Source of the DNA: JBOFFC01 sp051648405
GTDB taxonomy: Bacteria > Planctomycetota > Planctomycetia > Pirellulales > Lacipirellulaceae
Length of the DNA: 64,000 nt
NCBI GenBank assembly: GCA_051648405.1
Contig: JBOFFC010000179.1
Span: 7,781 to 71,780 of the forward strand
Reading direction: 5' to 3'
The notes under the pieces are model-generated. The model was given only the letters and a program-made list of their open reading frames with translations, did no database searches and had not been told where the DNA came from. Both the position numbers and the translations under genes were made by a program. Below, piece after piece: positions 1 through 10,205 of the stretch (position 1 is the first letter of the stretch; each line of letters starts with the position of its first letter).

Positions 1-1417
<1,417 letters not shown>

Positions 1418-1572
1418 CGGTGCGGAGTCAGTTCAAGCGGGAAAACGCTAGCAAATCACGGCATTCGGACCGATGATACAGGGCTATCCCGCTCGGCGGA
1501 ACGGCGATCACCGCCGCCGGGGGGGTGTCTTATCGTCGCCGCAAGAACCGTCTGCCTCGCCGCGTCCCCCCC

Positions 1573-2370
1573 ATGACCATCCTCGACCAGATTGTCTCCG
1601 TGAAGCGGGAGGAGGTCGCCCGCGCCAAGGCCGAGCGGCCCCTTGCGGACCTCGAGGCACGGCTGGCCGACGCCCCCCCGGCCCGAGACTTCGTCGGCGC
1701 CCTGGCGGCGGAGCGTCCCCGCGACGGCGGCCCGATCAAGCTGATCGCCGAGGTGAAGAAGGCGAGCCCATCGGCGGGGGTGATCCGAGAGGATTTCGAT
1801 CCTGTCACCATAGCGCTGACCTATGCCCAGCACGGCGCATCCTGCCTAAGCGTGCTGACGGACGAGCCTCATTTCCAAGGGAAGCTCGAGTACCTTACGG
1901 CGATCCGACGCGCCGTGTCCTTGCCGGTGCTGAGGAAGGACTTCCTGATCGATCCCTACCAGGTGGTCGAGGCCCGGGTCGCCGGGGCGGACGCCGTGCT
2001 GCTGATCGCCGAGTGCCTCTCCCCGAGCGAACTCCGGGAGATGTACCAGCTCGCCGAGGGGCTCGGGATGGGGGCGCTTGTCGAGCTGTACGACCGCGAG
2101 AACCTGCCGGCAGTGCTGGCGTCGGGGGCGCGGCTTGTGGGGGTGAACAACCGCGACTTGCGGACGTTCGTCGTCGATCTAGAGCACTGCCAGCGGCTCC
2201 ACGTCGAGGTGCCCCCGGAAGTAGTGTTCGTGGCCGAGAGCGGGATCAAGACCCATGCCGACGCGCAGCGGCTGCGTGAGGCTGGGATCGACGCCATGCT
2301 GGTCGGCGAGTCGCTGATGCGGCAACCCGCGATCGGACCGGCGGTCGATGCGATCCTGGGTGTCGATTGA
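1573..2370 (+). CDS. trpC: Indole-3-glycerol phosphate synthase
   Basis: Closes the indole ring from CdRP to indole-3-glycerol phosphate in tryptophan synthesis. The 265-residue product starting MTILDQIVSVKREEV is the standard single-domain length. An in-frame GTG at 1525 would add arginine-rich residues foreign to the family, so the ATG at 1573 is preferred. Family motifs along the TIM barrel: LIAEVKKASPSAG (catalytic lysine), VLRKDFLIDPYQ, VGVNNRDLRTF and VFVAESGIKT (phosphate-binding end). No other trp gene is adjacent, so the pathway is dispersed here. Confidence 0.96.
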   Translation: MTILDQIVSVKREEVARAKAERPLADLEARLADAPPARDFVGALAAERPRDGGPIKLIAEVKKASPSAGVIREDFDPVTIALTYAQHGASCLSVLTDEPHFQGKLEYLTAIRRAVSLPVLRKDFLIDPYQVVEARVAGADAVLLIAECLSPSELREMYQLAEGLGMGALVELYDRENLPAVLASGARLVGVNNRDLRTFVVDLEHCQRLHVEVPPEVVFVAESGIKTHADAQRLREAGIDAMLVGESLMRQPAIGPAVDAILGVD

Positions 2371-2448
2371 TCCGACGTGGTCGGCCAACCTGCCGCCGTC
2401 GGCCCGGCCCACCCGGCGCGAAATGGTCGTGCAGTGCGCGGTTTTTTC

Positions 2449-2478
2449 TTGACGTTGAGAACCGGCTTTCCATACACT
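2449..2478 (+). promoter_or_regulatory. Sigma-70-type promoter before the PEP-CTERM gene
   Basis: TTGACG (2449-2454) and TACACT (2473-2478) are separated by 18 bp and lie about 120 bp before the ATG of the downstream secreted-protein gene, implying a leader of roughly 110 nt. Recognised by eye. Confidence 0.5.
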
Positions 2479-2595
2479 ACCGGGAGCTCCGGACTCACCG
2501 TAAGTCTCGTCTACTTGTCGTTGGGGCTCAATTGTTCCCCGCGCTAGCGTGTCTGCAGCACGGTCAAAGCTCCCCCCCCACTCTGAGAAAGCCTA

Positions 2596-3279
2596 ATGAT
2601 GAAGACCAATCTCGTTTGCTTCGTCGCCGGTCTAGCGATGTTGTTCGCGGCGCCCGTTGGCGCCCAAAATCTGCTCCAGAATCCCGGTTTTGAGGGGCCG
2701 CTGACTTACGGCGTGACCGCTCCCCAGATCGCCGGCGATGGCCACTGGTTCGCGTTCTTCGGCGCTGGTGCGCAGGGCACCGGCTACTCGGGCGACCCCG
2801 GGTTCATGTTCCCGAACATGCCCAACGAGGGCGCCTCGCACCTGCACATCCTGAACTCGGGCGCCGGCAACGGTTTCTCGGGGCTCTTCCAGTCGGTGCC
2901 GGTCACCGGTGGCGGGCTCTACGACTTCACCATCCACGCCAAGCGTAACGGACCGGTCTACAACATCGGCGCCGAGTACCGCATCGAGTGGAAGGACGCC
3001 GGCGGGAACGAGATCAGCCGCTTGAACACCACGTTCCACGGCACGCTAACCGACGCCTACCAGCCGTTCTCGACGGTTCTGATGGCGCCGGCAAACGCCG
3101 CGTCGGCGGTCGCCGTGATCGCGGTCGAGAGCTTCACCAACCCCGGCGGTCCCGCGGCCAGCTACATCGGCCACCTGTACGTCGATTCGACGTCGTTCAC
3201 GCTCGTGCCGGAGCCGGCGAGCCTGGCGCTCGTCGCACTGGGCCTGGCGCCGATGGGTCTGCGTCGTCGCGCTCGCTGA
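2596..3279 (+). CDS. PEP-CTERM sorted exported protein
   Basis: A 227-residue exported protein. Residues 1-24 form a signal peptide (hydrophobic core CFVAGLAMLFAAP, then GAQ). The mature part opens with NLLQNPGFEG, a start often seen in jelly-roll carbohydrate-binding-like modules; the middle is Gly/Ser/Thr-rich. The C-terminus is a PEP-CTERM sorting signal: VPEP, a hydrophobic stretch (ASLALVALGLAPMGL), then RRRAR. In families of this type the tail is processed by an exosortase and the protein goes to the surface or exopolysaccharide matrix. Two adjacent ATGs (2596, 2599) are possible starts. It has its own promoter and a strong terminator, so it is probably monocistronic. Function beyond sorting is unknown. 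Confidence 0.9.
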   Translation: MMKTNLVCFVAGLAMLFAAPVGAQNLLQNPGFEGPLTYGVTAPQIAGDGHWFAFFGAGAQGTGYSGDPGFMFPNMPNEGASHLHILNSGAGNGFSGLFQSVPVTGGGLYDFTIHAKRNGPVYNIGAEYRIEWKDAGGNEISRLNTTFHGTLTDAYQPFSTVLMAPANAASAVAVIAVESFTNPGGPAASYIGHLYVDSTSFTLVPEPASLALVALGLAPMGLRRRAR

Positions 3280-3308
3280 AGCCGTCGCTGCACGACTCGA
3301 CAAAGAAC

Positions 3309-3348
3309 GAACGCCGCGGGGAGCGATCCCCGCGGCGTTCTTTTTTTT
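3309..3348 (+). terminator. Intrinsic terminator of the PEP-CTERM gene
   Basis: A perfect 14-bp stem (3309-3322 with 3327-3340) closed by a GCGA tetraloop of GNRA type and followed by eight T residues (3341-3348). It lies 30 bp after the stop codon and separates this gene from the convergent cobL gene. Confidence 0.93.
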
Positions 3349-3372
3349 CAACGCCGCCAGCGTCGCGCGGGG

Positions 3373-4635
3373 TCACGGCTGCCGCTTCACCGCCGCCAGC
3401 AGGAAAGTCGGGTTCATCGCGTCGAACGTCATGCGGTCGATCTGCTCGGCGCCCCAGGCGATGTTGATCATCGACACCTGAACGTCGGTCGATTCGTCGT
3501 CGCCGGGGGTCGCGTCGCGGAGCACGCGGCGGGCGTCGGCGAGCGTCTCGATGCTCGTGACGTTCAGCACCAGCCGCCCGCCGGGCCTCAGGCGTGCGAA
3601 GCAGACCTCGGCGAGCCGAGCCACTTCGCGCCCCGCCCCGGCGATGAACACGCAGTCGGGATCGGGCAGGTTCGAGAGGACCTCCGGCGCCTTGCCGAGG
3701 ACCGCGACAACGTTCGGCGTGCCAAACCGCTCGGCGTTGGCCTGGATCAAGCCGTGTTCCTCGGGGTCCATCTCGACCGCGTACACGGCGCCGTCGCGTG
3801 CGATCTGCGCCGCCTCGACGCTGACCGACCCGCTCCCGGCGCCGACGTCCCACACGATGCTGCCGACGGCGACGTCGAGCTCGGCGAGCGCCAGGCAGCG
3901 GACCTCGGCGGGGGTCAGCAGCCCGGCCTTAGGCTTAGCCTGCAGGAACGCCTCGTCGGGGTTGCCGAACAGCCGCCGGCCGATCGCTTCGCGCGGGCGG
4001 TCGGGTGCGTTCGGCCGACGCACGAGGATCATCACGTTCAGCGGCGCGAACGTCCCCGCGGCGATCTCTTCGAGCGTGCCGCGAGTGACGCGCTCGTCGC
4101 GGGCTCCCAGGTTCTCGCACACGTAAGCCGTGAAGTAGTCGATCCCCCGCGCGAGGAGCGCCTCGGCGACGCTGTGTGGGCCGACGTCGGGGGTCGTGAA
4201 CAGGCCGACGCGCGTCGAAGTGCGGATCCGCTCGACGACTGCCTGCAAAGGATGGCTGGCGAGGTTGGTGAGGTACGCCTCGTCCCAGCTCTCCATCACG
4301 CGTGCGAACGCGAGCTGCATGCTGCTGACGTGCGGTAGGACCTCGAAACGGTCCTTGCCGACGCGGTCGGTTAGGAACCGGGCTAGGCCGTAGAACATTG
4401 GGTCGCCGAACACGATCATCGCCGCGGGGCGTTGGCCGATCGCGTTCACCTGGGCGACGAGTAGGTCGAGGTCCCCCGTGGTGACGCGGCGTTCTCCCTT
4501 GACGGTCGCCGGCAGGAGGGCGAGGGCGCGGTCGTCGCCGAGCAAGACCTCGGCCCGCAGGATCCGCTCGCGGACCGCCGTCGGGGTCGCGTCGATCCCG
4601 TCGTCACCGATGCCTATGATCGCGAGCTTGGGCAT
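3373..4635 (-). CDS. cobL: Precorrin-6Y C5,15-methyltransferase (decarboxylating), CbiE-CbiT fusion
   Basis: A bifunctional corrin-ring enzyme: methylation at C5 and C15 and decarboxylation in cobalamin synthesis. The ATG at 4635 (MPKLAIIGIGDDGID) gives 420 residues, the usual size of fused CobL; an in-frame upstream extension is not family-like. Residues 1-205 are the tetrapyrrole methyltransferase (CbiE) half with the N-terminal IIGIGDDG loop and MIVFGDPMFYG. Residues 235-420 are the CbiT half with the class I SAM motif VWDVGAGSGSVSVEAA near 261-276. No other cobalamin gene or cobalamin riboswitch is visible nearby, so the gene is isolated from the rest of the pathway. Confidence 0.93.
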   Translation of the reverse strand: MPKLAIIGIGDDGIDATPTAVRERILRAEVLLGDDRALALLPATVKGERRVTTGDLDLLVAQVNAIGQRPAAMIVFGDPMFYGLARFLTDRVGKDRFEVLPHVSSMQLAFARVMESWDEAYLTNLASHPLQAVVERIRTSTRVGLFTTPDVGPHSVAEALLARGIDYFTAYVCENLGARDERVTRGTLEEIAAGTFAPLNVMILVRRPNAPDRPREAIGRRLFGNPDEAFLQAKPKAGLLTPAEVRCLALAELDVAVGSIVWDVGAGSGSVSVEAAQIARDGAVYAVEMDPEEHGLIQANAERFGTPNVVAVLGKAPEVLSNLPDPDCVFIAGAGREVARLAEVCFARLRPGGRLVLNVTSIETLADARRVLRDATPGDDESTDVQVSMINIAWGAEQIDRMTFDAMNPTFLLAAVKRQP

Positions 4636-4880
4636 AGGAGACGACCCGCCGTGGTGCGTGTGGGCGACTGGGTGAGGTGGAGACTTCCGCCGCAACTCTA
4701 ACTCATTCTGCTTCGCCGACTTGTGGCGCCCAAGCCCCCGGCACGCGGGGTCGCGGTCGCCCCGGCGGCGTGGTGGCGGCGTATAAGCATTCAGCGGGGC
4801 CCGGGATACGTCGGCTCCGAGGCGCAGCGACCGCCCCCAGCTTACTACTCCCCCCCCTTCCTCCAAGCCAAGGCGCCGCG

Positions 4881-5309
4881 ATGCCCGCCAACAACGTCCC
4901 GTCGGGAGCGAAGTCGCAGCTCGAAAAGATCTGCCGCAAGGCCGCCGAGAAGGTCAAGAAAGCCGCTCCCGGCGAGAAGAACGAGAAGAAGCTGGCGAAG
5001 CTGCTCAACGACGAGGTCTGCAAGGAGGTGGACGACAAACTGCTGACGCTCCTCGCAGAGGAGATCGCCAAGTACGCGCAGAAGGCGAGCGCCAAAGGTG
5101 ACTCGTCGGCCCCCGAGCGTGTCGATGCCAAGCCATCGTTAAAGCAGCCGGGCAGCGGGTCGAAGTCGCTGACGCTGCCGCTGGCGAGCATCGACCTGTT
5201 CGGTGACAAGAAGAAGGACGGGGCTCTGGAGCTGAAGATCTGGGGCGACCCCTCCGACTTCACACAGAAGGAAAAAGGGGCGGTCCTCAACTTCAGCGTG
5301 AAGTTTTGA
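4881..5309 (+). CDS. Hypothetical lysine-rich protein
   Basis: A 142-residue protein of unrecognised family starting MPANNVPSGAKSQLEK at the ATG at 4881. The first 80 residues are highly charged and predicted helical (many Lys/Glu, for example KKAAPGEKNEKKLAKLLNDE), followed by a Ser/Gly-rich linker and a C-terminal part with short beta-like segments (SLTLPLASIDLFGDKK, ALELKIWGDPSDFTQ, AVLNFSVKF). No signal peptide or membrane segment is present. It is convergent with glgX. G/C-rich third positions and a complete frame support real coding. No function can be assigned. Confidence 0.7.
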   Translation: MPANNVPSGAKSQLEKICRKAAEKVKKAAPGEKNEKKLAKLLNDEVCKEVDDKLLTLLAEEIAKYAQKASAKGDSSAPERVDAKPSLKQPGSGSKSLTLPLASIDLFGDKKKDGALELKIWGDPSDFTQKEKGAVLNFSVKF

Positions 5310-5336
5310 TCGAGATTGGGGCGATCCGCTGATTCG

Positions 5337-5371
5337 CCGCGCCCCTGCCTGCCTGAGCAGGCGGGGCGCGG
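5337..5371. terminator. GC-rich hairpin between convergent genes
   Basis: Arms of about 15 bp (CCGCGCCCC-T-GCCTGC pairing with GCAGGC-GGGGCGCGG, one bulged T) with a CTGA loop, lying between the ends of the hypothetical gene and glgX. No T-run follows on either strand, so it is at best a bidirectional or factor-assisted terminator. Confidence 0.5.
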
Positions 5372-5413
5372 TCCAGCGCGTAGCACTCCGTATCGGAAAA
5401 CCTCGGGGTGGAC

Positions 5414-7489
5414 TCACTTCGCGGCGACGTAGCACCGCAGCGAGTGGTGGTCGAGCGTCACGGGAGCGTGCGCGTCGAGCACCGGCCCTCGGCCGTCGAG
5501 GAACACGTCCCCGGGCGCGTCGGCGGCCGTATCGACCGTCAGCCGCCATTCGATGCCGCGGGCCAGCTTCGGCACGTGAAACGCCTGCGGCTGGCGCCCC
5601 GAGTGCATCATGATCAGCACGTGTCGTGCGGCCGGGTCGCGGACCCCCGTCGAAGCGAGCAGGCAGACCAGGCTGTGGAACGTGTGCGTCCAGTCCACCA
5701 GGTCGCCGTTCACGCCGTGCCAGCTAACGTCGGGCATCTCGCCCGGCGCCACGGCGACGCCGGACAGGAAGTCAGCGCGTCGGAGCACCGGCTGCCGCCG
5801 GCGCAGCGCGATCAGCCCCTCGGTGAAGCGCAGCATGTCGGCGTTGCGACCCACCAGCCGCCAATCGAACCAACTGAGCGCGTTGTCTTGGCAGTACGCG
5901 TTGTTGTTGCCGCGCTGGGTGCGCAGGACCTCGTCCCCCGACACCAGCATCGGCACTCCCTGGCTGAGCATCAGCGTGGCCAGGAAGTTTTTCGCCTGCC
6001 GGCGACGGAGCTTCTGGATCGGGACGCTGCGCGTCGGCCCCTCGACCCCGTAGTTCGCGCTGTAGTTGTTGTTGTCGCCGTCGCGGTTGTCCTCGCCGTT
6101 CGCCAGGTTGTGCTTCCGCTCGTAGCTCACTAGGTCGTTGAGCGAGTAGCCGTCGTGCGACGTCACGAAGTTGATGCTGTGGTACGGCTGGCGACCACTC
6201 GACTGGTAGAGGTCGCTCGACCCCGCGAGGCGCGTCGCCATCGGGCCGGTCATCCCCAGGTCGCCACGCCAGTAACGCCGCACGTTGTCGCGGTAGGCGC
6301 CGTTCCACTCGGCCCACCGCCGCTCGGCGAACGAGCCGACTTGGTACGCACCGGCCGCGTCCCACGCCTCGGCGATGATCTTCGTATCGGCGAGCATCGG
6401 GTCTTCGGCGATGTACTCGACCAGTGGCGGGTTGGGGACCAGCTCGCCGTACCGGTTGCGGCTGAGGATGCTCGCGAGGTCGAATCGGAAACCATCGATG
6501 TGGTAGTTGTAGACCCAGTGCCGGAGGCAGTGGAAAATCATCTCCCGAACGATCGGGTGGTTGCTGTTGATCGTGTTGCCGCAGCCCGAGTAGTTCTTGT
6601 AGGACCCGTCGCCGGTGAGCATGTAGTAGACGCTGTTCTCGAGCCCCTTGAACGTGAAGGTGGGGCCGTGCTCGTTCCCCTCGCTGGTGTGGTTGAAGAC
6701 GACGTCGAGGATCACCTCGATGCCGGCGGCGTGCAGCTCGCGGACCATCTCCTTGAACTGACGGACTTGCCCCCCGGGCTCGTCGCCGAGCATGTAGCCG
6801 CGGTGCGGTGCGAAGAACGCCATGGGGTCGTAGCCCCAGTAGTTCCCTCGCTGGGTGACCGTGCCGTCGGTCTCTTCGGTCGGGAATTCGTGCAGCGGCA
6901 TCAACTCGACGGCCGTCACGCCGAGCGACTTGAGGTAGGGGATTTTCTCGATCACGCCGAGGTACGACCCCGGAGAATCGGCGTCGGAGCTCGGGCTCTG
7001 GGTGAAGCCGCGGACGTGCATCTCGTAGATCACGGACTCGGCGAGGGGCCGCTTCAGGTGCCGGTCACCCCCCCAGTCGAAGTGGTCGTCGATGACCACG
7101 CACTTGGGGGGTCGCACGATCCCATCCTCGCTCGACAGGAACGAGCCGGCGAGCGCCTTCGCGAACGGGTCGATCAGCCGCGCCCGCGGGTCGAACCGGT
7201 GCCCCCGCTCGGGCTCGAACGGACCGTTGGCCTGGAAGTGGTAGAGGGTCCCCGCCTTGAGGTCGGGGATGAACACGCTCCAGATGTCGCCCCAGCGGTC
7301 GGTCTCGGGGTTCAGCTCGATCAATCGCGTGGGTTCGCGGTCGGTCACCCGCTTGTACAGCAAGATGCGCATCTCGGTCGCGTTTTTGCTGAACACGACA
7401 AACTGCACCCCGTCCTCGCGGAGGATGGCGCCGTAAGGCAGCGGGTAGCTGAACTGCAGCGGGGGGAGGCTCTTGGTTGAACTTGCCAT
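5414..7489 (-). CDS. glgX: Glycogen debranching enzyme (isoamylase type)
   Basis: Hydrolyses alpha-1,6 branches in glycogen, cytoplasmic, GH13 subfamily. The ATG at 7489 (MASSTKSLPPLQFSYPLPYG) gives 691 residues; longer in-frame extensions upstream are arginine-rich and non-homologous. Order: an N-terminal CBM48-like sandwich (VQFVVFSKNATEMRILLY), then the barrel with DVVFNHTSEGNE, the nucleophile in GFRFDLAS, the acid in IIAEAWDAAG and the third carboxylate in VTSHDGYSLND, then a C-terminal beta domain ending LRCYVAAK. The SGCGNTINSNHP segment is typical of GlgX. No other glycogen gene adjoins it. Confidence 0.95.
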   Translation of the reverse strand: MASSTKSLPPLQFSYPLPYGAILREDGVQFVVFSKNATEMRILLYKRVTDREPTRLIELNPETDRWGDIWSVFIPDLKAGTLYHFQANGPFEPERGHRFDPRARLIDPFAKALAGSFLSSEDGIVRPPKCVVIDDHFDWGGDRHLKRPLAESVIYEMHVRGFTQSPSSDADSPGSYLGVIEKIPYLKSLGVTAVELMPLHEFPTEETDGTVTQRGNYWGYDPMAFFAPHRGYMLGDEPGGQVRQFKEMVRELHAAGIEVILDVVFNHTSEGNEHGPTFTFKGLENSVYYMLTGDGSYKNYSGCGNTINSNHPIVREMIFHCLRHWVYNYHIDGFRFDLASILSRNRYGELVPNPPLVEYIAEDPMLADTKIIAEAWDAAGAYQVGSFAERRWAEWNGAYRDNVRRYWRGDLGMTGPMATRLAGSSDLYQSSGRQPYHSINFVTSHDGYSLNDLVSYERKHNLANGEDNRDGDNNNYSANYGVEGPTRSVPIQKLRRRQAKNFLATLMLSQGVPMLVSGDEVLRTQRGNNNAYCQDNALSWFDWRLVGRNADMLRFTEGLIALRRRQPVLRRADFLSGVAVAPGEMPDVSWHGVNGDLVDWTHTFHSLVCLLASTGVRDPAARHVLIMMHSGRQPQAFHVPKLARGIEWRLTVDTAADAPGDVFLDGRGPVLDAHAPVTLDHHSLRCYVAAK

Positions 7490-7819
7490 CACGAGGCCCG
7501 CGGGGCGGGCAAGGTAGGAGGTTACGCCGTGGGCGATCATAGCTCGTCGGGGAGTCGTTCGAGGACCGGCGCCGCATTCCCTTGCCAACAACCGCGGAGT
7601 TTTTCCCTGCCGCCGCCAATCCTGGGGGCGCGCGAGGCGGGACGCAGGTGCTAGCATCGACCCGGCTCGGCTCCGGCCCGCAAGTTCTCCGCGTCGCGCG
7701 GCGCCCCTTCGCTCCCCCGTACAGAGCCCCGTTCGCCGGGCAAGCCGACGGGGAATCGGCATCCGTGGTGGCGGCGGGCGCCCAGGAGTGTGGTAGGCGC
7801 GTCGCGGCCGATCGGCTCG
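7490..7819. other. Divergent intergenic region, glgX/purM
   Basis: Spacer between the divergent glgX and purM starts. Frames crossing it are arginine/alanine-rich shadows. Apart from the purM promoter at its right end I see no conserved RNA, repeat or operator. Confidence 0.5.
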
Positions 7820-7848
7820 TTGACACCCGCGCCGGGGCCCCCTAGATT
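7820..7848 (+). promoter_or_regulatory. Consensus sigma-70 promoter of purM
   Basis: A perfect TTGACA (7820-7825), a 17-bp spacer and TAGATT (7843-7848). The expected start site lies about 30 bp before the purM ATG at 7885, giving a short leader. Confidence 0.75.
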
Positions 7849-7884
7849 CGTTCCCATCGGGCCGCAACCATCGCCGCAAAGTCA

Positions 7885-8922
7885 ATGCCTCCCGCTACTT
7901 ACAAAGACGCCGGCGTCGATCTCGACGTCTATCGCGAATCGATGTCGCGGCTGCCGCTGCTGATGCGGCGGACCCACACGCCGCGTGTGATGCCGCTCGA
8001 CGGGGGCTTCGCCGGGCTGTTCCGCCTCGACTTCCCCGGGGGGGGGCTCTTTGCGCGCAACTACCGCGACCCGGTCCTGGTGAGTTGCACCGATGGCGTC
8101 GGCACCAAGCTCAAAGTCGCCCAGCGGGCCGGCCGGCACGGGACGATTGGCATCGACCTCGTGGCGATGTGCGTCAACGACGCCCTCTGCTGCGGCGCCG
8201 AGCCGCTGTTTTTCCTCGACTATGTGGCGATGGGTCGCGACGACCCCGGGCGGCTCGAGGAGATCGTCCGCGGGATCAGCGACGGCTGTGTCGAGAGCGA
8301 CTCGGCCCTCGTCGGGGGCGAGACGGCGATCATGCCCGACTTGTACGGCCGGGACGACTACGACCTCGCCGGTTTCGCCGTCGGCGTGGTCGAGCGCGAC
8401 AAGCTGATCGACGGGTCACGCGTTACCGCCGGCGATGTCGTCATTGGCGTCGCGTCGAGCGGCCTGCACAGCAACGGGTACAGCCTCGCCCGTAAGATCA
8501 TCGACGACACGGGCCTCGGGTTCGACGTCGCGATCGAAGAATGCGGCGGCCAGACCGTGGCCGACCTGCTACTCGAGCCGACCCGGATCTACGTCCGCCC
8601 CGTCCGCCGCGTGCTGGGCCACTACCGCCGCAAGCAGGTCGTCCACGCGATCGCCCACATCACCGGCGGCGGCCTGCGCGAGAACCTCGAGCGCGTGATC
8701 CCCGCCGGGCTGCGACTCGAAATCCAAGAGGGGAGCTGGCCCGTGCCGCCGGTCTTCACGTGGCTCCAGCGGCTGGGTCAGGTCGAGCCCGACGAGATGG
8801 CGCGGGTGTTCAATCGCGGCGTCGGCCTGGCGCTGGTGGTGAGCGAGCACTTCGCCGAGAGCGTCCAGCGGCAACTGTGCGACGCGGGGCTGGAGTGCTG
8901 GGCGATCGGCGAGATTCGGTGA
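7885..8922 (+). CDS. purM: Phosphoribosylformylglycinamidine cyclo-ligase (AIR synthetase)
   Basis: Converts FGAM to AIR with ATP in purine synthesis. The 345 residues match the usual length. Seen: the N-terminal TYKDAGVDLDVYRE, the ATP loop region SCTDGVGTKLKVAQ, GIDLVAMCVNDALCCGAEPLFFLDY, SALVGGETAIMPDLY, GVASSGLHSNGYSLARKI and HITGGGLRENLERV, all in the order of the PurM superfamily. Its TGA overlaps the GTG of the following gene, so the two are translationally coupled. A consensus promoter sits just upstream. Confidence 0.97.
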   Translation: MPPATYKDAGVDLDVYRESMSRLPLLMRRTHTPRVMPLDGGFAGLFRLDFPGGGLFARNYRDPVLVSCTDGVGTKLKVAQRAGRHGTIGIDLVAMCVNDALCCGAEPLFFLDYVAMGRDDPGRLEEIVRGISDGCVESDSALVGGETAIMPDLYGRDDYDLAGFAVGVVERDKLIDGSRVTAGDVVIGVASSGLHSNGYSLARKIIDDTGLGFDVAIEECGGQTVADLLLEPTRIYVRPVRRVLGHYRRKQVVHAIAHITGGGLRENLERVIPAGLRLEIQEGSWPVPPVFTWLQRLGQVEPDEMARVFNRGVGLALVVSEHFAESVQRQLCDAGLECWAIGEIR

Positions 8923-9416
8923 CCGACGACGAGGACGAGGTCCTCACCGCTTACCACGAGGCGGGCCACGCCTTCGTCGCGGCGTACGCCGGCGGGCGCG
9001 TGCTGCGGGTCACGATCGAGCCCGACGACGACGACGACGGCCCGCGCCGCTTCGGCGACACCCAGGTGCTGTGGCGCCGGGCGTGTATCAGCGACCGCGA
9101 GTGGCGCGAGAAGCTGGTGCTCGTCGCGCTCGCGGGGCCGGTCGCCGAGATGATCTACCGCGGCGAGCCCTTTCACCCGGCGCTGGTCGCCGAGTGGTCG
9201 GCCGACTGGCGGCAGGCCAGTGAAGCGGCGACGCCGATCGCGCCGGACGCACGGCGCCGCACGCGTCTGCTCGAGCAGCGGACGGCGGGCCTGCACGGCC
9301 TGCTATCGGACGACGACCACTGGGACGCGGTCGGCGGCATCGCCGACCACCTGCTCGCCCACGGCACACTCGACGAAGAGATGTTCGCCGAGCTGGTCGA
9401 GAACTGGCTGAGGTAG
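8919..9416 (+). CDS. Stand-alone M41-like (FtsH-type) zinc metalloprotease domain protein
   Basis: A 165-residue protein beginning at a GTG (8919) that overlaps the purM stop by 4 nt. Residues 9-21 read TAYHEAGHAFVAA, the HEXXH zinc site in the HEAGH form seen in FtsH (M41) proteases. VALAGPVAEMIYRG matches the following M41 helix (usually GGRAAEE), and SADWRQASEAA holds an Asp where FtsH has its third zinc ligand. There is no AAA+ domain, transmembrane segment or signal peptide, so it is the protease fold alone in the cytoplasm. Coupling to purM suggests co-expression but not a purine role. Confident about the fold, not the substrate or activity. Confidence 0.8.
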   Translation: MTDDEDEVLTAYHEAGHAFVAAYAGGRVLRVTIEPDDDDDGPRRFGDTQVLWRRACISDREWREKLVLVALAGPVAEMIYRGEPFHPALVAEWSADWRQASEAATPIAPDARRRTRLLEQRTAGLHGLLSDDDHWDAVGGIADHLLAHGTLDEEMFAELVENWLR

Positions 9417-9425
9417 CCGCGACGG

Positions 9426-10019
9426 TCAGGCGAACACCCGTCGTACAGCAACGGTCAGCTCCGGAAACGCCAGCGGCGAGATCACCTCGTCGCGTCCCCG
9501 TGCGGTCACGGTTTGGTACGAGTCCGCCGACGGGTCACGGTGAACCCACAGTTGTTCGGTCGCGATGTCGGCAACCCAGTACTCGGGTATCCCTGCGGCG
9601 GCGTAGGCGGCTGTTTTTGTCGTCCGGTCTTTGCGCAGAGACGTGAGCGCGACCTCGATGACCAAGTCGATGTCCGACGCGACGGGGTGGGCTTTGCGCT
9701 GAGACCCGCCGCGCTGCCGAACCAGCGCCAAGTCGGGGTCAAAAACCTCCGAGTCTCCTACCCGTACGGTGCCTTGCACCGCAAGGAAATGGGTTCTCAT
9801 CGCGTCGGCCAGCAAGCTGGTCAAGTTGATCACACACCAGGTGTGGTCTTCTCCGGCTGGCGACATTGGCGTGATCATCCCATTGATAAGTTCAACCTTG
9901 TCCTCCTCGGTGAGGATCTCCGCGCGGATCATCGCCAGGTACTGCTCGGCGGTGAACCGCGCCACCGGGTACGTCGGGACGACGGGGTCGAGCCGCGCAG
10001 TCGAGAGGGTCGTGTCCAT
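9426..10019 (-). CDS. Uma2 family (PD-(D/E)XK-like) protein
   Basis: A 197-residue member of the Uma2/DUF820 restriction-endonuclease-like fold, abundant in planctomycetes and cyanobacteria. Start at the ATG at 10019 (MDTTLSTARLDPVVPTYPVA). Core motifs: FTAEQYLAMI...EDKVELINGMI, the acidic pair in EVFDPDLALVR, and DLVIEVALTS followed by K-T-A-AYAAAGIPEYWVADI, matching the P-D-(x)n-E-V-x-K...GV.EYWV pattern. Its biological role is unknown; a nuclease is inferred only from fold. It is convergent with the M41-like gene (9-bp gap), and the palindromic repeat begins 21 bp before its ATG. Confidence 0.88.
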   Translation of the reverse strand: MDTTLSTARLDPVVPTYPVARFTAEQYLAMIRAEILTEEDKVELINGMITPMSPAGEDHTWCVINLTSLLADAMRTHFLAVQGTVRVGDSEVFDPDLALVRQRGGSQRKAHPVASDIDLVIEVALTSLRKDRTTKTAAYAAAGIPEYWVADIATEQLWVHRDPSADSYQTVTARGRDEVISPLAFPELTVAVRRVFA

Positions 10020-10039
10020 GTGGCAAGTATACTCCGCCC

Positions 10040-10197
10040 CTAGCAGCCTGTTGAACAACGCCGTCGTGGCGTTTTTCAACCTCGCCAAGCTCACGGCCGG
10101 GCCGCTCGCGGCTCGCGAAACCGCGGCGAAAGCGCCACGGTTTCGACGTCGCCTCCCTGCGACCACGCAGCCTGTCGAAAAGTCAACAGGCTGCTAG
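10040..10197 (+). repeat. CTAG-bounded palindromic element, copy 1 (158 bp)
   Basis: Bounded on both sides by CTAG plus CAGCCTGTTGA-type inverted ends (left TAGCAGCCTGTTGAA, right TCAACAGGCTGCTA). An additional near-copy of the end motif (CAGCCTGTCGAAAAG) lies inside the right end and forms a terminal hairpin. Interior hairpins include a CGTCGTGGCGTTTTT segment and a CGAAACC...GGTTTCG pair. It is an inverted copy of 17077-17219 with several substitutions and a longer middle. It fills the gap between the Uma2 gene start and the dsbD end. It encodes no protein and looks like a MITE- or REP-type element. Confidence 0.85.
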
Positions 10198-10205
10198 GCG
10201 CCGCC

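Noticed and set aside
6155..7480. A 441-codon plus-strand frame across glgX
   Set aside because: Antisense shadow of a clear GH13 enzyme.
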